A stretch of 64,000 nt of DNA from Sva-25 sp037385685 (GTDB lineage: Bacteria > Pseudomonadota > Gammaproteobacteria > Chromatiales > Chromatiaceae): NCBI GenBank assembly GCA_037385685.1, contig JARRMW010000001.1:85769-149768 (forward strand), written 5' to 3'. Positions 39,969 through 50,855 of this stretch are shown here, one piece after another; within the stretch, counting starts at the first letter, position 1, and each line of letters begins with the position of its first letter. The position numbers were made by a program, and so were the translations under genes. A model generated the notes under the pieces. That model was not told where the DNA came from. It worked only from the letters and a program-made list of their open reading frames with translations, and made no database searches.

Positions 39969-41492
39969 ATGCCTGACAACACTTCCATCCTGATGCAGAT
40001 CTGGTACTTTCTGCCATCGCTCTTCATCTTCGTCATCGGCCTCGGCGTCCTGTGGGTGATTTATGCCTTTATCAAGGATGTTACGCAGACCGAGCACGCG
40101 ATCCGTCGCAACTACCCTGTCATCGGACGCTTCCGCTACCTGTTCGAGCATCTTGGCGAGTTTTTTCGCCAGTACTTCTTCGCCATGGACCGCGAGGAGC
40201 TGCCGTTCAACCGCGCGCAACGCTCGTGGGTCTATCGCGCAGCCAAGAACCTGGGCAACACTGTCGCTTTCGGTTCGACACGCAATCTCAACATCCCAGG
40301 CACCGTGATGTTCGTGAACTGCCCCTTCCCCACGCTGAGCAAGGATGCGGTCGAACCCGGCAATATCACCATCGGGATCGATTATTGCGAGAAGCCCTAC
40401 ACCACCCCGTCGCTCTTCAATATCTCGGGCATGAGCTACGGGGCCATCTCGATCCCGGCCGTGCGCGCACTCTCGATGGGTGCTGCAAAAGCCGGATGCT
40501 GGCTCAACACCGGCGAAGGGGGACTCACGCCCTGGCACCTCGAGGGGAACTGCGACCTGGTCTTCCAGATCGGCACGGCGAAGAACGGTGTACGTGATCT
40601 TGCGGGCAACCTCAATGACGAGAAGCTGCGCGAGATCGCCGCGCATCACAGCGTGAAAATGTTCGAAATCAAACTCAGCCAGGGTGCCAAGCCGGGCAAG
40701 GGAGGCATTCTGCCCGGCAGCAAGGTCAACACCGATATCGCGCATATTCGCGGTATCCCGGTCGGCGTCGATGCCATTAGCCCGAATCGTCATCCGGATA
40801 TCAGGACCAACCGAGACCTGCTGGAGATGATCAGGCGTATCCGCAGGGTGACGGGCAGGCCGGTCGGGTTCAAGGCCGTGATCAGTGATGCCGTCTGGCT
40901 GCAGCAGCTTTGTGGTGAAATTCGCGAACTTGGTCTTGAGTATGCGCCCGATTTCATTGCGGTTGACGGTGCAGAGGGAGGTACAGGTGCAGCGCCCATG
41001 TCACTCATGGATGACATGGGTATTCCGCTGCGCGAGAGTCTGCCGATGCTCGTCGATACGCTGAGCGCCCATGGGCTTCGTGAGCGCATCAAGGTCATCG
41101 CCTCAGGCAAGCTCATCACCCCAACCGATGTGGCCTGGGCCTTGTGCATGGGGGCAGATTTTGTTGCGTCGGCGCGCGGTTTCATGTTCGCTCTCGGTTG
41201 CATCCAGGCACTTCAGTGCAACAAAAACACCTGCCCGACCGGCATCACGACACACAACGAGAAACTGCAACGCGGGCTCTATCCTCCGGGCAAGGCAGAG
41301 CGCGTTGCACATTACGCCAGGAACATGACAAAGGAGGTCGGCATCATTGCCCATGCATGCGGTGTCAGCTCGGCACGAGGTCTTGATCGCAGCCATGCGC
41401 GCGTCGTGCAGGACAACGGGCTGTCGGTCCCGCTAAGCACACTCTATCCAGACCCGGTCCCGGTCCGGGAGGAAAAGAGCAATGTCTCCTGA
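39969..41492 (+). CDS. FMN-binding glutamate synthase family protein
   Basis: This 507-residue protein has an N-terminal membrane helix (about 8-36), then the FMN/Fe-S synthase domain of GltB: SLFNISGMSYGAISIPAVRALS, NTGEGGLTPWH, KLSQGAKPGKGG, AVDGAEGGTGAAP and the 3Fe-4S cysteines in LQCNKNTCPTGI. It lacks the glutaminase and C-terminal domains, so it cannot make glutamate from glutamine alone. Related proteins include archaeal-type synthases and methylamine-glutamate enzymes; the substrate here is unknown. AAGGAG precedes the ATG. Confidence 0.88.
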   Translation: MPDNTSILMQIWYFLPSLFIFVIGLGVLWVIYAFIKDVTQTEHAIRRNYPVIGRFRYLFEHLGEFFRQYFFAMDREELPFNRAQRSWVYRAAKNLGNTVAFGSTRNLNIPGTVMFVNCPFPTLSKDAVEPGNITIGIDYCEKPYTTPSLFNISGMSYGAISIPAVRALSMGAAKAGCWLNTGEGGLTPWHLEGNCDLVFQIGTAKNGVRDLAGNLNDEKLREIAAHHSVKMFEIKLSQGAKPGKGGILPGSKVNTDIAHIRGIPVGVDAISPNRHPDIRTNRDLLEMIRRIRRVTGRPVGFKAVISDAVWLQQLCGEIRELGLEYAPDFIAVDGAEGGTGAAPMSLMDDMGIPLRESLPMLVDTLSAHGLRERIKVIASGKLITPTDVAWALCMGADFVASARGFMFALGCIQALQCNKNTCPTGITTHNEKLQRGLYPPGKAERVAHYARNMTKEVGIIAHACGVSSARGLDRSHARVVQDNGLSVPLSTLYPDPVPVREEKSNVS

Positions 41493-41646
41493 ACAGCCCG
41501 GACGCAATTCCCTGGCGCTGATCAGTCTTGTTGTTGCTCTCAGGTCAGGCATCCTGCGGACGCTCGAAGAACTCGAATAGCCTGTTTTCACATCTTCAAC
41601 AACAGGTACACTACACACACTGAAGTAAAAACAGGGCCCAGTCGCC

Positions 41647-42929
<1,283 letters not shown>

Positions 42930-42933
<4 letters not shown>

Positions 42934-43286
42934 AACTCAGAATGCTGGCAGGAGGCCTCTTCTGGCTCAGTATGCTCGTCATCTCCTGGCTCGTGGTGGC
43001 TCCGCAGGATGAGCTTCCTCCTGTCAAGCTTTGGGACAAGGCCGCACATACACTCGCTTTCGCGGCACTGATGTTGCTTTGCGCGGTTGCATACAGACAG
43101 CGGTTCAGCCTGGTCCGTATCGCTTTATTGCTCTTCTGCTTCGGCGTCGCAATCGAACTCGTCCAGTACCTTCTTCCCTACCGCAAATTCTCGCTGCTCG
43201 ACATGCTCGCCAACAGCGTCGGAATCCTTGTGGCATTCCCGCTGATTATCCCGATTGAGAAGCTGTTTCGTATTCAATACCCCTGA
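42930..43286 (+). CDS. VanZ family membrane protein
   Basis: This is a 118-residue protein with four membrane helices and the VanZ-like landmarks KLWDKAAHTLAFAALML and the helix-loop ELVQYLLPYRKFSLLDMLANSVG. VanZ gives low-level teicoplanin resistance in enterococci, but most proteobacterial members have unknown roles. Its ATG overlaps the purD stop (ATGA). Confidence 0.88.
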
Positions 43287-43353
43287 AACACCCGGTGTTC
43301 TCCTGCCGTGCCCTGTCTATGATTGTGGTAACAGAATCAGGATGGCATGAAAG

Positions 43354-43983
43354 ATGTTCTTCACTGGTAAAAAAACAGAGATGCCCGCCGAGACGGAGGC
43401 ACTGCCCGGCCGCGATACCCCGATGCCTGTCTCGGGCACGCATCTGGTGCTGGGCACACGTACAAAACCACCCTTTCCCGAAGGACTGCAACAGGTGCTT
43501 TTCGGCATGGGCTGTTTCTGGGGCGCCGAGCGCCGGTTCTGGGAACAGCACGGCGTCTTTACCACGGCCGTGGGCTATGCGGCGGGCTTCACCCCGAATC
43601 CGACCTACGAAGAGGTGTGCTCCGGGCTGACCGGCCACAATGAAGTCGTGCTCGTGGTCTTCGACCCGGACAAGACCGGTTTCGAAGGACTTCTTAAAGC
43701 ATTCTGGGAAGGACATGACCCGACCCAGGGTATGCGACAGGGGAACGACAGGGGAACACAATACCGTTCCGGGATCTACTGCGGCACCGAAGAGCAACTG
43801 CATCTTGCGGAAGAGAGCCGCACCACCTACGGGCAGCGGCTGCAAGCCGGCGGTTATGGGCCGATCACCACGGAGATCCTCCCGATGCCGGCTTTCTACT
43901 ATGCCGAGGATTATCACCAGCAATATCTTGCGAAGAACCCTGACGGCTACTGCGGTCTGGGTGGAACAGGAATCTCCTGTTGA
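43354..43983 (+). CDS. msrA: Peptide-methionine (S)-S-oxide reductase MsrA
   Basis: This 209-residue enzyme repairs oxidised methionine. The active site is GMGCFWGAE (Cys54), followed by GYAAG, GHNEVV, HDPTQGMRQGNDRGTQYRS and YHQQYLAKNP, with a resolving Cys near the C-terminus (YCGLGGTGISC). It has the longer N-terminal extension of the enterobacterial type (LPGRDTPMPVSGTHLVLG). It is a single-gene unit. Confidence 0.96.
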   Translation: MFFTGKKTEMPAETEALPGRDTPMPVSGTHLVLGTRTKPPFPEGLQQVLFGMGCFWGAERRFWEQHGVFTTAVGYAAGFTPNPTYEEVCSGLTGHNEVVLVVFDPDKTGFEGLLKAFWEGHDPTQGMRQGNDRGTQYRSGIYCGTEEQLHLAEESRTTYGQRLQAGGYGPITTEILPMPAFYYAEDYHQQYLAKNPDGYCGLGGTGISC

Positions 43984-44060
43984 GAGCATTTTCAACCCCG
44001 GCCATGCGGCTGGCTCCAAATTTGTGAATATTCGAATCAGCGCACTTGCATGAATCCCGA

Positions 44061-44088
44061 TTTACATACATTACGAATCGTCTATACT
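44061..44088 (+). promoter_or_regulatory. Sigma-70 promoter of the small lipoprotein gene
   Basis: TTTACA (44061-44066), a 16-base spacer and TATACT (44083-44088) each match consensus at five of six positions. The start would be near 44095, giving a leader of about 145 bases in which CAGGTTC / GAACCTG and GGTTC / GAACC pairs could form stems. Confidence 0.6.
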
Positions 44089-44240
44089 CCGATTCAGGAA
44101 CCGGTTGTAACTTGCTGAACAGGTTCTTTTTGAAACTCGGGTCATTGAACCTGATGCTGGGTGGTTCTGAATATGAACCAGACCTACTTCACTTCAGCCC
44201 GAATTTTCTTGTACCAACGACAACAAACTGGAGAGAGTCC

Positions 44241-44441
44241 ATGCTGACACTGAAATCTGTTATTGCTTCTGTTGCAGCTTCCGCCTGTGCAGTCGTCCTG
44301 CTGTCAACCACAGCCTGCTCGACTACCGAGGAAGTCGTAGCCGAGCCGGCCAAGGTCAACTGCTACATCGGCAACAATCCTCCCGTCATGCTGACTCCTG
44401 AAGAGTGCTCAGCGCGTGGTGGCAACACGACTCGCGGCTAA
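44241..44441 (+). CDS. Small putative lipoprotein
   Basis: This 66-residue protein has a signal sequence (about 1-25, VIASVAASACAVVLLS) and a plausible though imperfect lipobox TTAC with Cys26. The mature part of about 40 residues holds two more cysteines (VNCYIGNNPP and TPEECSARGGN). GGAGAGAG precedes the ATG. It has its own promoter and terminator, so it is a single-gene unit. I do not recognise a function. Confidence 0.75.
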   Translation: MLTLKSVIASVAASACAVVLLSTTACSTTEEVVAEPAKVNCYIGNNPPVMLTPEECSARGGNTTRG

Positions 44442-44461
44442 TTAAAAAGCCGGGTGATCCG

Positions 44462-44495
44462 AATAGTCCGGGCAACTGCCCGGATTATTCGTTTT
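44462..44495 (+). terminator. Intrinsic terminator after the small lipoprotein gene
   Basis: A 13-bp stem (AATAGTCCGGGCA / TGCCCGGATTATT, one G-U) with a 2-base loop is followed by CGTTTT. Confidence 0.75.
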
Positions 44496-44559
44496 GGCGT
44501 CTCTCCCGGTGCAAGCGGCCCCGATGTGCACCGGCAATTTGAGCTCACACTGACTTCCC

Positions 44560-45018
44560 TTGACTGAAACCAACAGGATCGAGCTGCAGGTCGCCAGCGA
44601 TGTCACGGCCCTCCCGACCAGGGAACAAATTGCAACCTGGGTATCGGCTGCGCGTCTCGATCATGGAGATGGCACGATTGTGGTGCGCATTGTCGACGAG
44701 CCCGAGAGCCGCCAGCTCAACCGCGACTACCGCGGCAAGGACAGGCCCACCAATGTCCTCTCGTTCCCGTTCGAGCCACCGCCCGGCATTCCGGAGGAGC
44801 ACCTCGGCGACCTGGTTATCTGCGCCCCGGTCGTCTTTCGGGAAGCACGAGAGCAACAGAAGCAGCCGGAAGCGCACTGGGCGCACATGGTGGTCCACGG
44901 CGTCTTGCATTTGCAGGGGCTTGACCATCAAAATAGCGAAGAAGCAGAGGAGATGGAGTCCCTGGAACGGCAAATTCTCGCCCGCCTCGGATACTCCGAC
45001 CCTTACGGAGAGATATGA
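44560..45018 (+). CDS. ybeY: Endoribonuclease YbeY
   Basis: This 152-residue metallo-endoribonuclease acts in 16S rRNA 3' maturation and ribosome quality control. The zinc motif is HGVLHLQGLDH (about 114-124); GKDRPTNVLSFPFE is the other family signature. The start is TTG at 44560, with no ATG in a suitable place. It overlaps corC by four bases. The usual upstream partner ybeZ (phoH-like) is missing. Confidence 0.93.
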   Translation: MTETNRIELQVASDVTALPTREQIATWVSAARLDHGDGTIVVRIVDEPESRQLNRDYRGKDRPTNVLSFPFEPPPGIPEEHLGDLVICAPVVFREAREQQKQPEAHWAHMVVHGVLHLQGLDHQNSEEAEEMESLERQILARLGYSDPYGEI

Positions 45019-45866
45019 GTAACGATGAACCTCCGAGTCGCGGCTTCTCCGCCTGGCTCGACACACTGAAAAACCTTTTCAACCGCGAACCCCAGAATCG
45101 CGAAGACCTCCTGGATACACTGCAACTCGCTCGCGATCAGTCTCTGATCGACATGGATGCCCAGTCCATGATCGAGGGCGTGCTCGCCGTGTCAGATCTG
45201 CGCGTGCGCGACATCATGATCCCGCGTGCCGAAATGGCCGTCATCGGTCGGGATGACACCCTCGAGCAGGTCTTGCCTGTGGTGATTGAATCGGCACATT
45301 CGCGGTTTCCGGTCATCGGTGAGGATCGTGCGGAGGTTGTCGGGATCATGCTGGCCAAGGACCTGCTGCAGTACTGCGGCGAGAATGCGAAAAAATTCAA
45401 CATTCGGGACGTGGTCCGCAAGGCTGTCTTCGTGCCCGAAAGCAAGCGGCTCAACGTGCTGCTCAAAGAGTTTCAGACCAACCGTAATCATATGGCGGTT
45501 GTCATCGACGAATACGGAACTGCGGCAGGACTCGTCACTATCGAGGATGTGCTCGAGCAGATTGTCGGCGAAATCGAGGATGAGCATGATTTCGATGACG
45601 ACGTCATGATCCTGCAACGCAGCGAGCACGAATTCACTATCAAGGCACAGCTCGATATCGATGATTTCAACGAGCGCTTTGACACAGATTTCAGCGATGA
45701 GGAATTCGACACCATCGGTGGCATTGTGACCAAGGCCTTCGGCCATCTGCCGAAGAGTGGAGAAACCGTGGTAATCGACCGCTTCGAGTTTCGCGTCATC
45801 CGTGCTGACAGCCGCAAGATTCGCCTGCTTGCCGTGAGCCTGGAGCCGGAAACGGTCGACGAATGA
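45015..45866 (+). CDS. corC: CorC/HlyC family transporter-associated protein
   Basis: This 283-residue cytoplasmic protein has a CBS pair (about 65-190; RDIMIPRAEMAVI and VVIDEYGTAAGLVTIEDVLEQIVGEI) and a C-terminal CorC_HlyC domain (EEFDTIGGIVTKAFGHLPKSGE). It lacks the DUF21 membrane domain, as in enterobacterial CorC (YbeX). It is linked to Mg2+/Co2+ efflux and ribosome function. It overlaps ybeY and lnt by four bases each. Confidence 0.93.
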   Translation: MSNDEPPSRGFSAWLDTLKNLFNREPQNREDLLDTLQLARDQSLIDMDAQSMIEGVLAVSDLRVRDIMIPRAEMAVIGRDDTLEQVLPVVIESAHSRFPVIGEDRAEVVGIMLAKDLLQYCGENAKKFNIRDVVRKAVFVPESKRLNVLLKEFQTNRNHMAVVIDEYGTAAGLVTIEDVLEQIVGEIEDEHDFDDDVMILQRSEHEFTIKAQLDIDDFNERFDTDFSDEEFDTIGGIVTKAFGHLPKSGETVVIDRFEFRVIRADSRKIRLLAVSLEPETVDE

Positions 45867-47356
45867 AACAGCTGTTGCCGGCATTCCTGGCTGGCATCCT
45901 GACCACACTCGCGTTCGATCCTGCCGGCCTCTGGTGGCTGGCACCGGTCACACTCGCCTTGCTATTTTTCCTGCTGCTGGACAGCACACCGGGACGCGCC
46001 TTCCTGACAGGCTGGCTCTTCGGTGCCGGGCTCTTGTGTACAGGAATTTTCTGGATCGAGAACAGCATGAGTGTGTATGCGGGCATGCCCAGAGCACTTG
46101 CCATCACGCTCGCCATGCTGCTGGCACTGGGGCTCGCACTCTACTACGGCCTGGCAGCCTGGCTGGCCGTGCGACTGACTTCCGAAAAACGGAAAAGCGC
46201 GCGGCTGATCGCGCTTGCCGTGCTGCTGGTCGTGATGGAGTGGATTCGCGGCTGGTTCCTGACCGGTTTCCCCTGGCTCACGATCGGCTACACCCAGATC
46301 GACAGCTGGCTGGCCGGATATGCACCCATCGGCGGCGTGTTGTTGGTGTCACTGCTGATCACGCTGACGGCTTCCGCCCTGGCCGGCCTGATCAAGGCAC
46401 GCTCCCTGCCTGCCATAATACTCGCCCTTGCCGTTATTCCGGTTTGGGGTGCTGGCTACCTGCTGCAAGGCAGGGCGTGGACTTCGCCCGATGGTCCCGC
46501 ACGCACTGTCAGCCTGTTGCAGGGTAACATCCCCCAGGATCAGAAGTGGCTGCCCGAGATGCTGCTGCCAACACTCGACTTCTACATCGGTAACAGCATG
46601 GAACATCTCGACAGCGACCTGATCCTCTGGCCCGAGTCAGCGATCCCCTCCCTTGCACGCAACGTGCGCGAGGATGTCATCGAACCGCTCCGCAGGACAC
46701 TCGGCGAACAACAGAAAGTCCTCGTGACCGGTGTGCTGACAAACCCGGAGCCGGACGTCTATTTCAATACACTGCTGTCACTGGACGGTGGTGAACAGCT
46801 CTATCACAAGCGCCACCTGGTGCCATTCGGTGAGTATTTCCCACTGGCCTGGCTTTGGAAAGAGAGCCTGAGCGGGCTCGCGACCATGGGTGATGACTTT
46901 ACGGCGAGCCGCGCGCCCAAGCCTCTGCTGAAAATCGGCGATCTGACTGCCGGTGCGTCGATCTGCTACGAGATCATCTTCGGGGAGGAGATCAGGGATG
47001 CCGTGCCGGAAGCACAGGTCCTCATCAACATGAGCAATGACGGCTGGTTCGGCACCACCTGGGGACCCCTGCAGCATTTCCAGATGGCGCGCATGCGAGC
47101 GCTCGAATCCGGACGCTATCTGTTGCGATCCACGAACACGGGCATCACGGCCGTCATCGATGCCCATGGGCGTGTGACTGCGAGGCTGCCGCAATTCGAA
47201 CGTGGTGTACTGACGGCCAGTTTCACACCCTACCAGGGCTTGACCCCCTATGCCCGCTTTGGCCTCTTGCCCTGGGCGGCCCTGTCGGTAATCCTGCTAC
47301 TGATCGCGTTTCTTGCAGATCGCGGCAGACGGGTATCATTGACGACAGTTCACTAA
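45863..47356 (+). CDS. lnt: Apolipoprotein N-acyltransferase Lnt
   Basis: This 497-residue inner-membrane enzyme adds the third acyl chain to lipoproteins. It has about six N-terminal helices, then a nitrilase-type periplasmic domain with the catalytic triad Glu (LWPESAIPS), Lys (HKRHLVPFGEYFP) and Cys (ASICYEIIFGE), and a final C-terminal helix. The ybeY-corC-lnt order is conserved in gammaproteobacteria. Confidence 0.96.
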   Translation: MKQLLPAFLAGILTTLAFDPAGLWWLAPVTLALLFFLLLDSTPGRAFLTGWLFGAGLLCTGIFWIENSMSVYAGMPRALAITLAMLLALGLALYYGLAAWLAVRLTSEKRKSARLIALAVLLVVMEWIRGWFLTGFPWLTIGYTQIDSWLAGYAPIGGVLLVSLLITLTASALAGLIKARSLPAIILALAVIPVWGAGYLLQGRAWTSPDGPARTVSLLQGNIPQDQKWLPEMLLPTLDFYIGNSMEHLDSDLILWPESAIPSLARNVREDVIEPLRRTLGEQQKVLVTGVLTNPEPDVYFNTLLSLDGGEQLYHKRHLVPFGEYFPLAWLWKESLSGLATMGDDFTASRAPKPLLKIGDLTAGASICYEIIFGEEIRDAVPEAQVLINMSNDGWFGTTWGPLQHFQMARMRALESGRYLLRSTNTGITAVIDAHGRVTARLPQFERGVLTASFTPYQGLTPYARFGLLPWAALSVILLLIAFLADRGRRVSLTTVH

Positions 47357-47368
47357 ACGAAAAAGAGC

Positions 47369-48721
47369 ATGCATATCCATATACTCGGTATTTGCGGCAC
47401 CTTCATGGGTGGCATTGCACTGCTGGCGCGCCAGGCCGGTCACAGGGTGACCGGCTCCGACGCCAATGTCTACCCGCCCATGAGCACGCAGCTCGAGCAG
47501 GCCGGCATCGAGCTCATGGAAGGCTATCACCCTGAACACCTGCAGCCCGCGCCTGACATGATCGTCGTCGGCAACGCCATGTCACGAGGCAACCCGGCTG
47601 TGGAGCACATGCTCGACAATAACCTTCCCTATACCTCCGGACCGCAATGGCTGTCGGAACACATTTTGCAGGAGCGCTGGGTAGTGGCTGTTGCGGGCAC
47701 CCATGGCAAGACTACCACCGCGAGCATGGTCGCCTGGATTCTGGAACACGCAGGCCTCGAGCCCGGCTTCCTGATCGGCGGCATTCCAAGGAACTTCGGA
47801 CTCTCGGCACGCTACGGTCAGGCTCCCTTTTTCGTTGTCGAAGCCGACGAGTACGATACCGCCTTCTTCGACAAGCGCTCGAAATTTGTGCACTATCGGC
47901 CGCGCACGCTCGTCATGAACAACCTCGAGTTCGATCATGCCGACATTTTTGACGACCTTGCCATGATCCAGCGCCAGTTCCATCACCTGGTGCGCATCGT
48001 TCCGGGAAACGGGCTCATCGTGCACCCTTCTGATGACGATGCACTGCAGGAGGTTCTCGGGATGGGTTGCTGGACTCCTCTCGAAACCTTCGGGCCTGAT
48101 GGCTACTGGCAAGCAGAGACCATCGAGCCTGACGGCAGCCACTTCCGGGTATTGCTGAATGGGGAGCCTGTCGGCGAGGTCCGCTGGGAGCTGACAGGCG
48201 ATCACAATCTGCGCAACGGGCTGGCTGCCATCGCTGCTGCACGCCATACCGGCGTCCCGGTCTCGCATTGCATTGATGGCCTGAGCACCTTCCACAACGT
48301 CAAGCGCCGCATGGAACTGCGTGGCGAGATCAACGGTATTCGGCTCTACGACGACTTCGCGCATCATCCCACGGCTATTGAAACCACGCTCGCGGGATTG
48401 CGGCAGCAGGTCGGTGAACAGCGCATCATCGCGGTGCTCGAACCCCGGTCAAACACCATGCGCATGGGCATCCACAAATCGTCACTCCCCGCCTCGCTGG
48501 CCAGTGCAGACCGCGTCATGATCTTCTCGCCACCCTCGCTTGACTGGGATGCAGAAGCAGTCTTCGCAAGCCTCGGCGACAAGGCGGCCGTTTTTGATAC
48601 AACAGAAATGATCGTCGACACTCTCAAACGTGAAGCACGGCCCGGTGATCAGCTGCTGGTAATGAGCAATGGCGGCTTCGAGGGCATACACCAACGCATC
48701 CTGGAGGCGCTTCGGACATGA
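47369..48721 (+). CDS. mpl: Murein peptide ligase Mpl
   Basis: This 450-residue Mur-ligase relative recycles peptidoglycan by joining L-Ala-gamma-D-Glu-meso-DAP to UDP-MurNAc. It has an N-terminal ILGICGTFMGGIALLARQ, the P-loop GTHGKTTTASMV, VVEADEYDTAFFDKRSKFVHY and DDFAHHPTAIETTL. Length and motifs favour Mpl over MurC. It overlaps ubiX by four bases. Confidence 0.95.
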   Translation: MHIHILGICGTFMGGIALLARQAGHRVTGSDANVYPPMSTQLEQAGIELMEGYHPEHLQPAPDMIVVGNAMSRGNPAVEHMLDNNLPYTSGPQWLSEHILQERWVVAVAGTHGKTTTASMVAWILEHAGLEPGFLIGGIPRNFGLSARYGQAPFFVVEADEYDTAFFDKRSKFVHYRPRTLVMNNLEFDHADIFDDLAMIQRQFHHLVRIVPGNGLIVHPSDDDALQEVLGMGCWTPLETFGPDGYWQAETIEPDGSHFRVLLNGEPVGEVRWELTGDHNLRNGLAAIAAARHTGVPVSHCIDGLSTFHNVKRRMELRGEINGIRLYDDFAHHPTAIETTLAGLRQQVGEQRIIAVLEPRSNTMRMGIHKSSLPASLASADRVMIFSPPSLDWDAEAVFASLGDKAAVFDTTEMIVDTLKREARPGDQLLVMSNGGFEGIHQRILEALRT

Positions 48722-49344
48722 ACAATACTGCTATCGCCGTGGCATGGACTGGCGCTTCGGGCATTCACTATGGCATCCGCCTGCTCGAGGAGTTGCTGAA
48801 GACAGACCGGCAAGTCTATCTGCTCTACTCCCAGGCAGCGCAGATCGTCGCACAGATGGAGACAGAGCTGGTTCTCCCCTCGCGCGCCTCCGAGGCACAG
48901 ACGATGCTGTGCGAGAAATATGGCGTCACGGACAAACAGCTGCAGGTCTTCGGACGCCAGCAGTGGACAGCACCACCAGCGAGCGGATCGAACCCGCCGG
49001 AGGCCATGGTCATCTGTCCCTGCACATCAGGCACGCTTGCGACTGTGGCAAACGGCGTCTGCGATGATCTCATTGACCGCGCTGCTGATGTGATGCTCAA
49101 GGAGCAACGCAAGCTCATCATCGTCGTGCGCGAGACGCCCCATTCGACCATCCAGCTCGAAAACATGTTGCGACTTGCCCGTGCCGGCGCGACCATTATG
49201 CCGGCCAATCCGGGCTTCTACTTCAATCCGCAATCGGTGGACGAGATCATCGACTTCATGGTGGCGCGCATCCTCGACCATCTTGGCATCGAGCACACGC
49301 TGAGTCAGCGCTGGGGAGATGACTCCGGCAAGGTTGTGACCTGA
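48718..49344 (+). CDS. ubiX: Flavin prenyltransferase UbiX
   Basis: This 208-residue enzyme makes prenylated FMN for the decarboxylase UbiD in ubiquinone synthesis. Seen are AVAWTGASGIHYGIRLLEEL, CPCTSGTLATVANGVCDDLIDRAADV, RETPHSTIQLENMLRL and PANPGFYFNP. ubiD is not in the window. It is translationally coupled to mpl. Confidence 0.95.
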   Translation: MNNTAIAVAWTGASGIHYGIRLLEELLKTDRQVYLLYSQAAQIVAQMETELVLPSRASEAQTMLCEKYGVTDKQLQVFGRQQWTAPPASGSNPPEAMVICPCTSGTLATVANGVCDDLIDRAADVMLKEQRKLIIVVRETPHSTIQLENMLRLARAGATIMPANPGFYFNPQSVDEIIDFMVARILDHLGIEHTLSQRWGDDSGKVVT

Positions 49345-49356
49345 GGAGGCAGGCGG

Positions 49357-49593
49357 TTGGACAGCTATCATGCAGAAGCGCTCACTCTGGCAAGCAACAA
49401 TGAGTGGGATGCAGCACACCGGGTCATCCAGTCACATTCAGATGCCCTGGCCTGCCTGATACATGGCTACCTGCATCGTGTCGAGGGAGATCTCTGGAAT
49501 GCGCGCTACTGGTACAATCGCGCCGGCGAAGCGATGCCGGAAAACAGCCTGGAGGAGGAATTCGAGCGCCTTAGCATGCGCTGCGAGAAGTGA
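49357..49593 (+). CDS. Conserved small protein of unknown function
   Basis: This 78-residue helical protein has AHRVIQSHSDALACLIHGYLHRVEGDLWNARYWYNRAG in its core, a pattern I recognise from other gammaproteobacterial small proteins (TPR-like). No function is known to me. The start is TTG at 49357, with AGGAGG seven bases upstream. It follows ubiX by 12 bases and is probably the last gene of mpl-ubiX. Confidence 0.75.
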   Translation: MDSYHAEALTLASNNEWDAAHRVIQSHSDALACLIHGYLHRVEGDLWNARYWYNRAGEAMPENSLEEEFERLSMRCEK

Positions 49594-49602
49594 CGGGAAA
49601 CA

Positions 49603-49890
49603 CTAGCGCCTGCCGCCGCCACGAGCCCCACCAGCGTCTGAAGGAAATCCGCCACCACCTCCCGAGAAGACGGACTGACGCATGGCGTTGTCTTCGAAGT
49701 TCGCTCTCTCTGTTTGTTCCCGACGCGACTCATAACCGATGCCGAACCAGGTGGCAGGCCCGGTTTTTTGCTTCTCCACTGGCTGTTGCCCGTCGAACTG
49801 GCCGTTCGGCAGCGACAGATCTGGCTCCAGGGCTTCAAGCCCCGGGGAGAGAGCGATCAACAACAGGATGAAGTGTATGCTTTTTGGCAT
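49603..49890 (-). CDS. Small putative secreted Gly-rich protein
   Basis: This 95-residue frame has a good signal peptide (about 1-20, MPKSIHFILLLIALSPGLEA) and a mature part ending in a Gly/Arg-rich tail (SGGGGGFPSDAGGARGGG). GGAAAA lies just before the ATG. It faces the preceding plus-strand gene across 9 bases. I do not recognise it. The low-complexity end makes the call less secure, although the signal peptide argues that it is real. Confidence 0.5.
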   Translation of the reverse strand: MPKSIHFILLLIALSPGLEALEPDLSLPNGQFDGQQPVEKQKTGPATWFGIGYESRREQTERANFEDNAMRQSVFSGGGGGFPSDAGGARGGGRR

Positions 49891-50117
49891 TTTTCCAGCA
49901 TGGCTAAAGAAGTCACTTTCATTATAGTGGGCATTGATTGATCATCCCATGCCTCAAAACAGGCATTTTGTTTCAGTCTGTTACGCCTGTGCCATTTGCA
50001 GGGTAAGTGATCTGCCTCAATTTCCATTTGCACCCGATCACACCAGATAGTGTCAAATAATGCAGTGGACATGCGTGCATTTGCCTCAAGAGTCAATCTG
50101 TATAACTCCGGTCCGAG

Positions 50118-50855
50118 ATGATGAATACGAATGGAGAGAGCCCCCGGATTCTCGTCGTCGATGACGACGAGAAAATCCGCACACTGCTGACAAAGTATCT
50201 CGAGAACGAGAATCTTGCCGTCAGCGCAGTCGATGACGGCAAGTCCATGGACGAGAAACTGGACAGTGAAGATTTCGATCTCGTGGTACTCGACCTCATG
50301 CTTCCCGGCGAGGACGGACTGTCGATCGCGCGAAGGCTCAAGGCCAATACCCCGCTTCCGATCATCATGCTGTCGGCTCGGGGAGAAGATACCGACAGGA
50401 TCATCGGTCTCGAAGTGGGTGCGGATGACTACCTGCCCAAACCCTTCAACCCCCGCGAACTTCTGGCCCGGATACGTGCAGTTCTGCGACGGCAGGACAC
50501 TGCGGGGACGCCCGGTGATTCAGCGGACGCAACGGAAATCTTCAGATTCGGTGACTACACCATGGACAGTGCAGCACAGAGGCTGTTGCGCGATGAGCGG
50601 GAAGTGGAACTGACCTCGGGCGAGTTCACGCTGCTCGAAATACTCGTCAGGCATCCGAACCGTGTATTGAGCCGGGACCAGCTCGTGGATCTCATCAAGG
50701 GTTACGACCGGTCTCCGTTTGACCGCAGTATCGATGTGCGTGTCACGCGCTTGCGGCGCAAGATCGAGGACGACCCGTCACACCCCGTCTATATTCGCAC
50801 CGTGTGGGGCAAGGGGTACCTCTTCACACCGCAGGGAGACAAGGCAGCACCGTGA
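50118..50855 (+). CDS. ompR: Two-component response regulator OmpR
   Basis: This 245-residue regulator has a receiver domain (1-125) with the acidic pair in VVDDDEKI, phospho-acceptor Asp59 (VVLDLMLPGEDG) and Lys in LPKPFNPREL, and a winged-helix DNA-binding domain (LTSGEFTLLEILV and RSIDVRVTRLRRKIEDDP). It matches OmpR, which controls porin and envelope genes with EnvZ. Tandem ATGs start it. Its stop overlaps the envZ GTG. Confidence 0.93.
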   Translation: MMNTNGESPRILVVDDDEKIRTLLTKYLENENLAVSAVDDGKSMDEKLDSEDFDLVVLDLMLPGEDGLSIARRLKANTPLPIIMLSARGEDTDRIIGLEVGADDYLPKPFNPRELLARIRAVLRRQDTAGTPGDSADATEIFRFGDYTMDSAAQRLLRDEREVELTSGEFTLLEILVRHPNRVLSRDQLVDLIKGYDRSPFDRSIDVRVTRLRRKIEDDPSHPVYIRTVWGKGYLFTPQGDKAAP

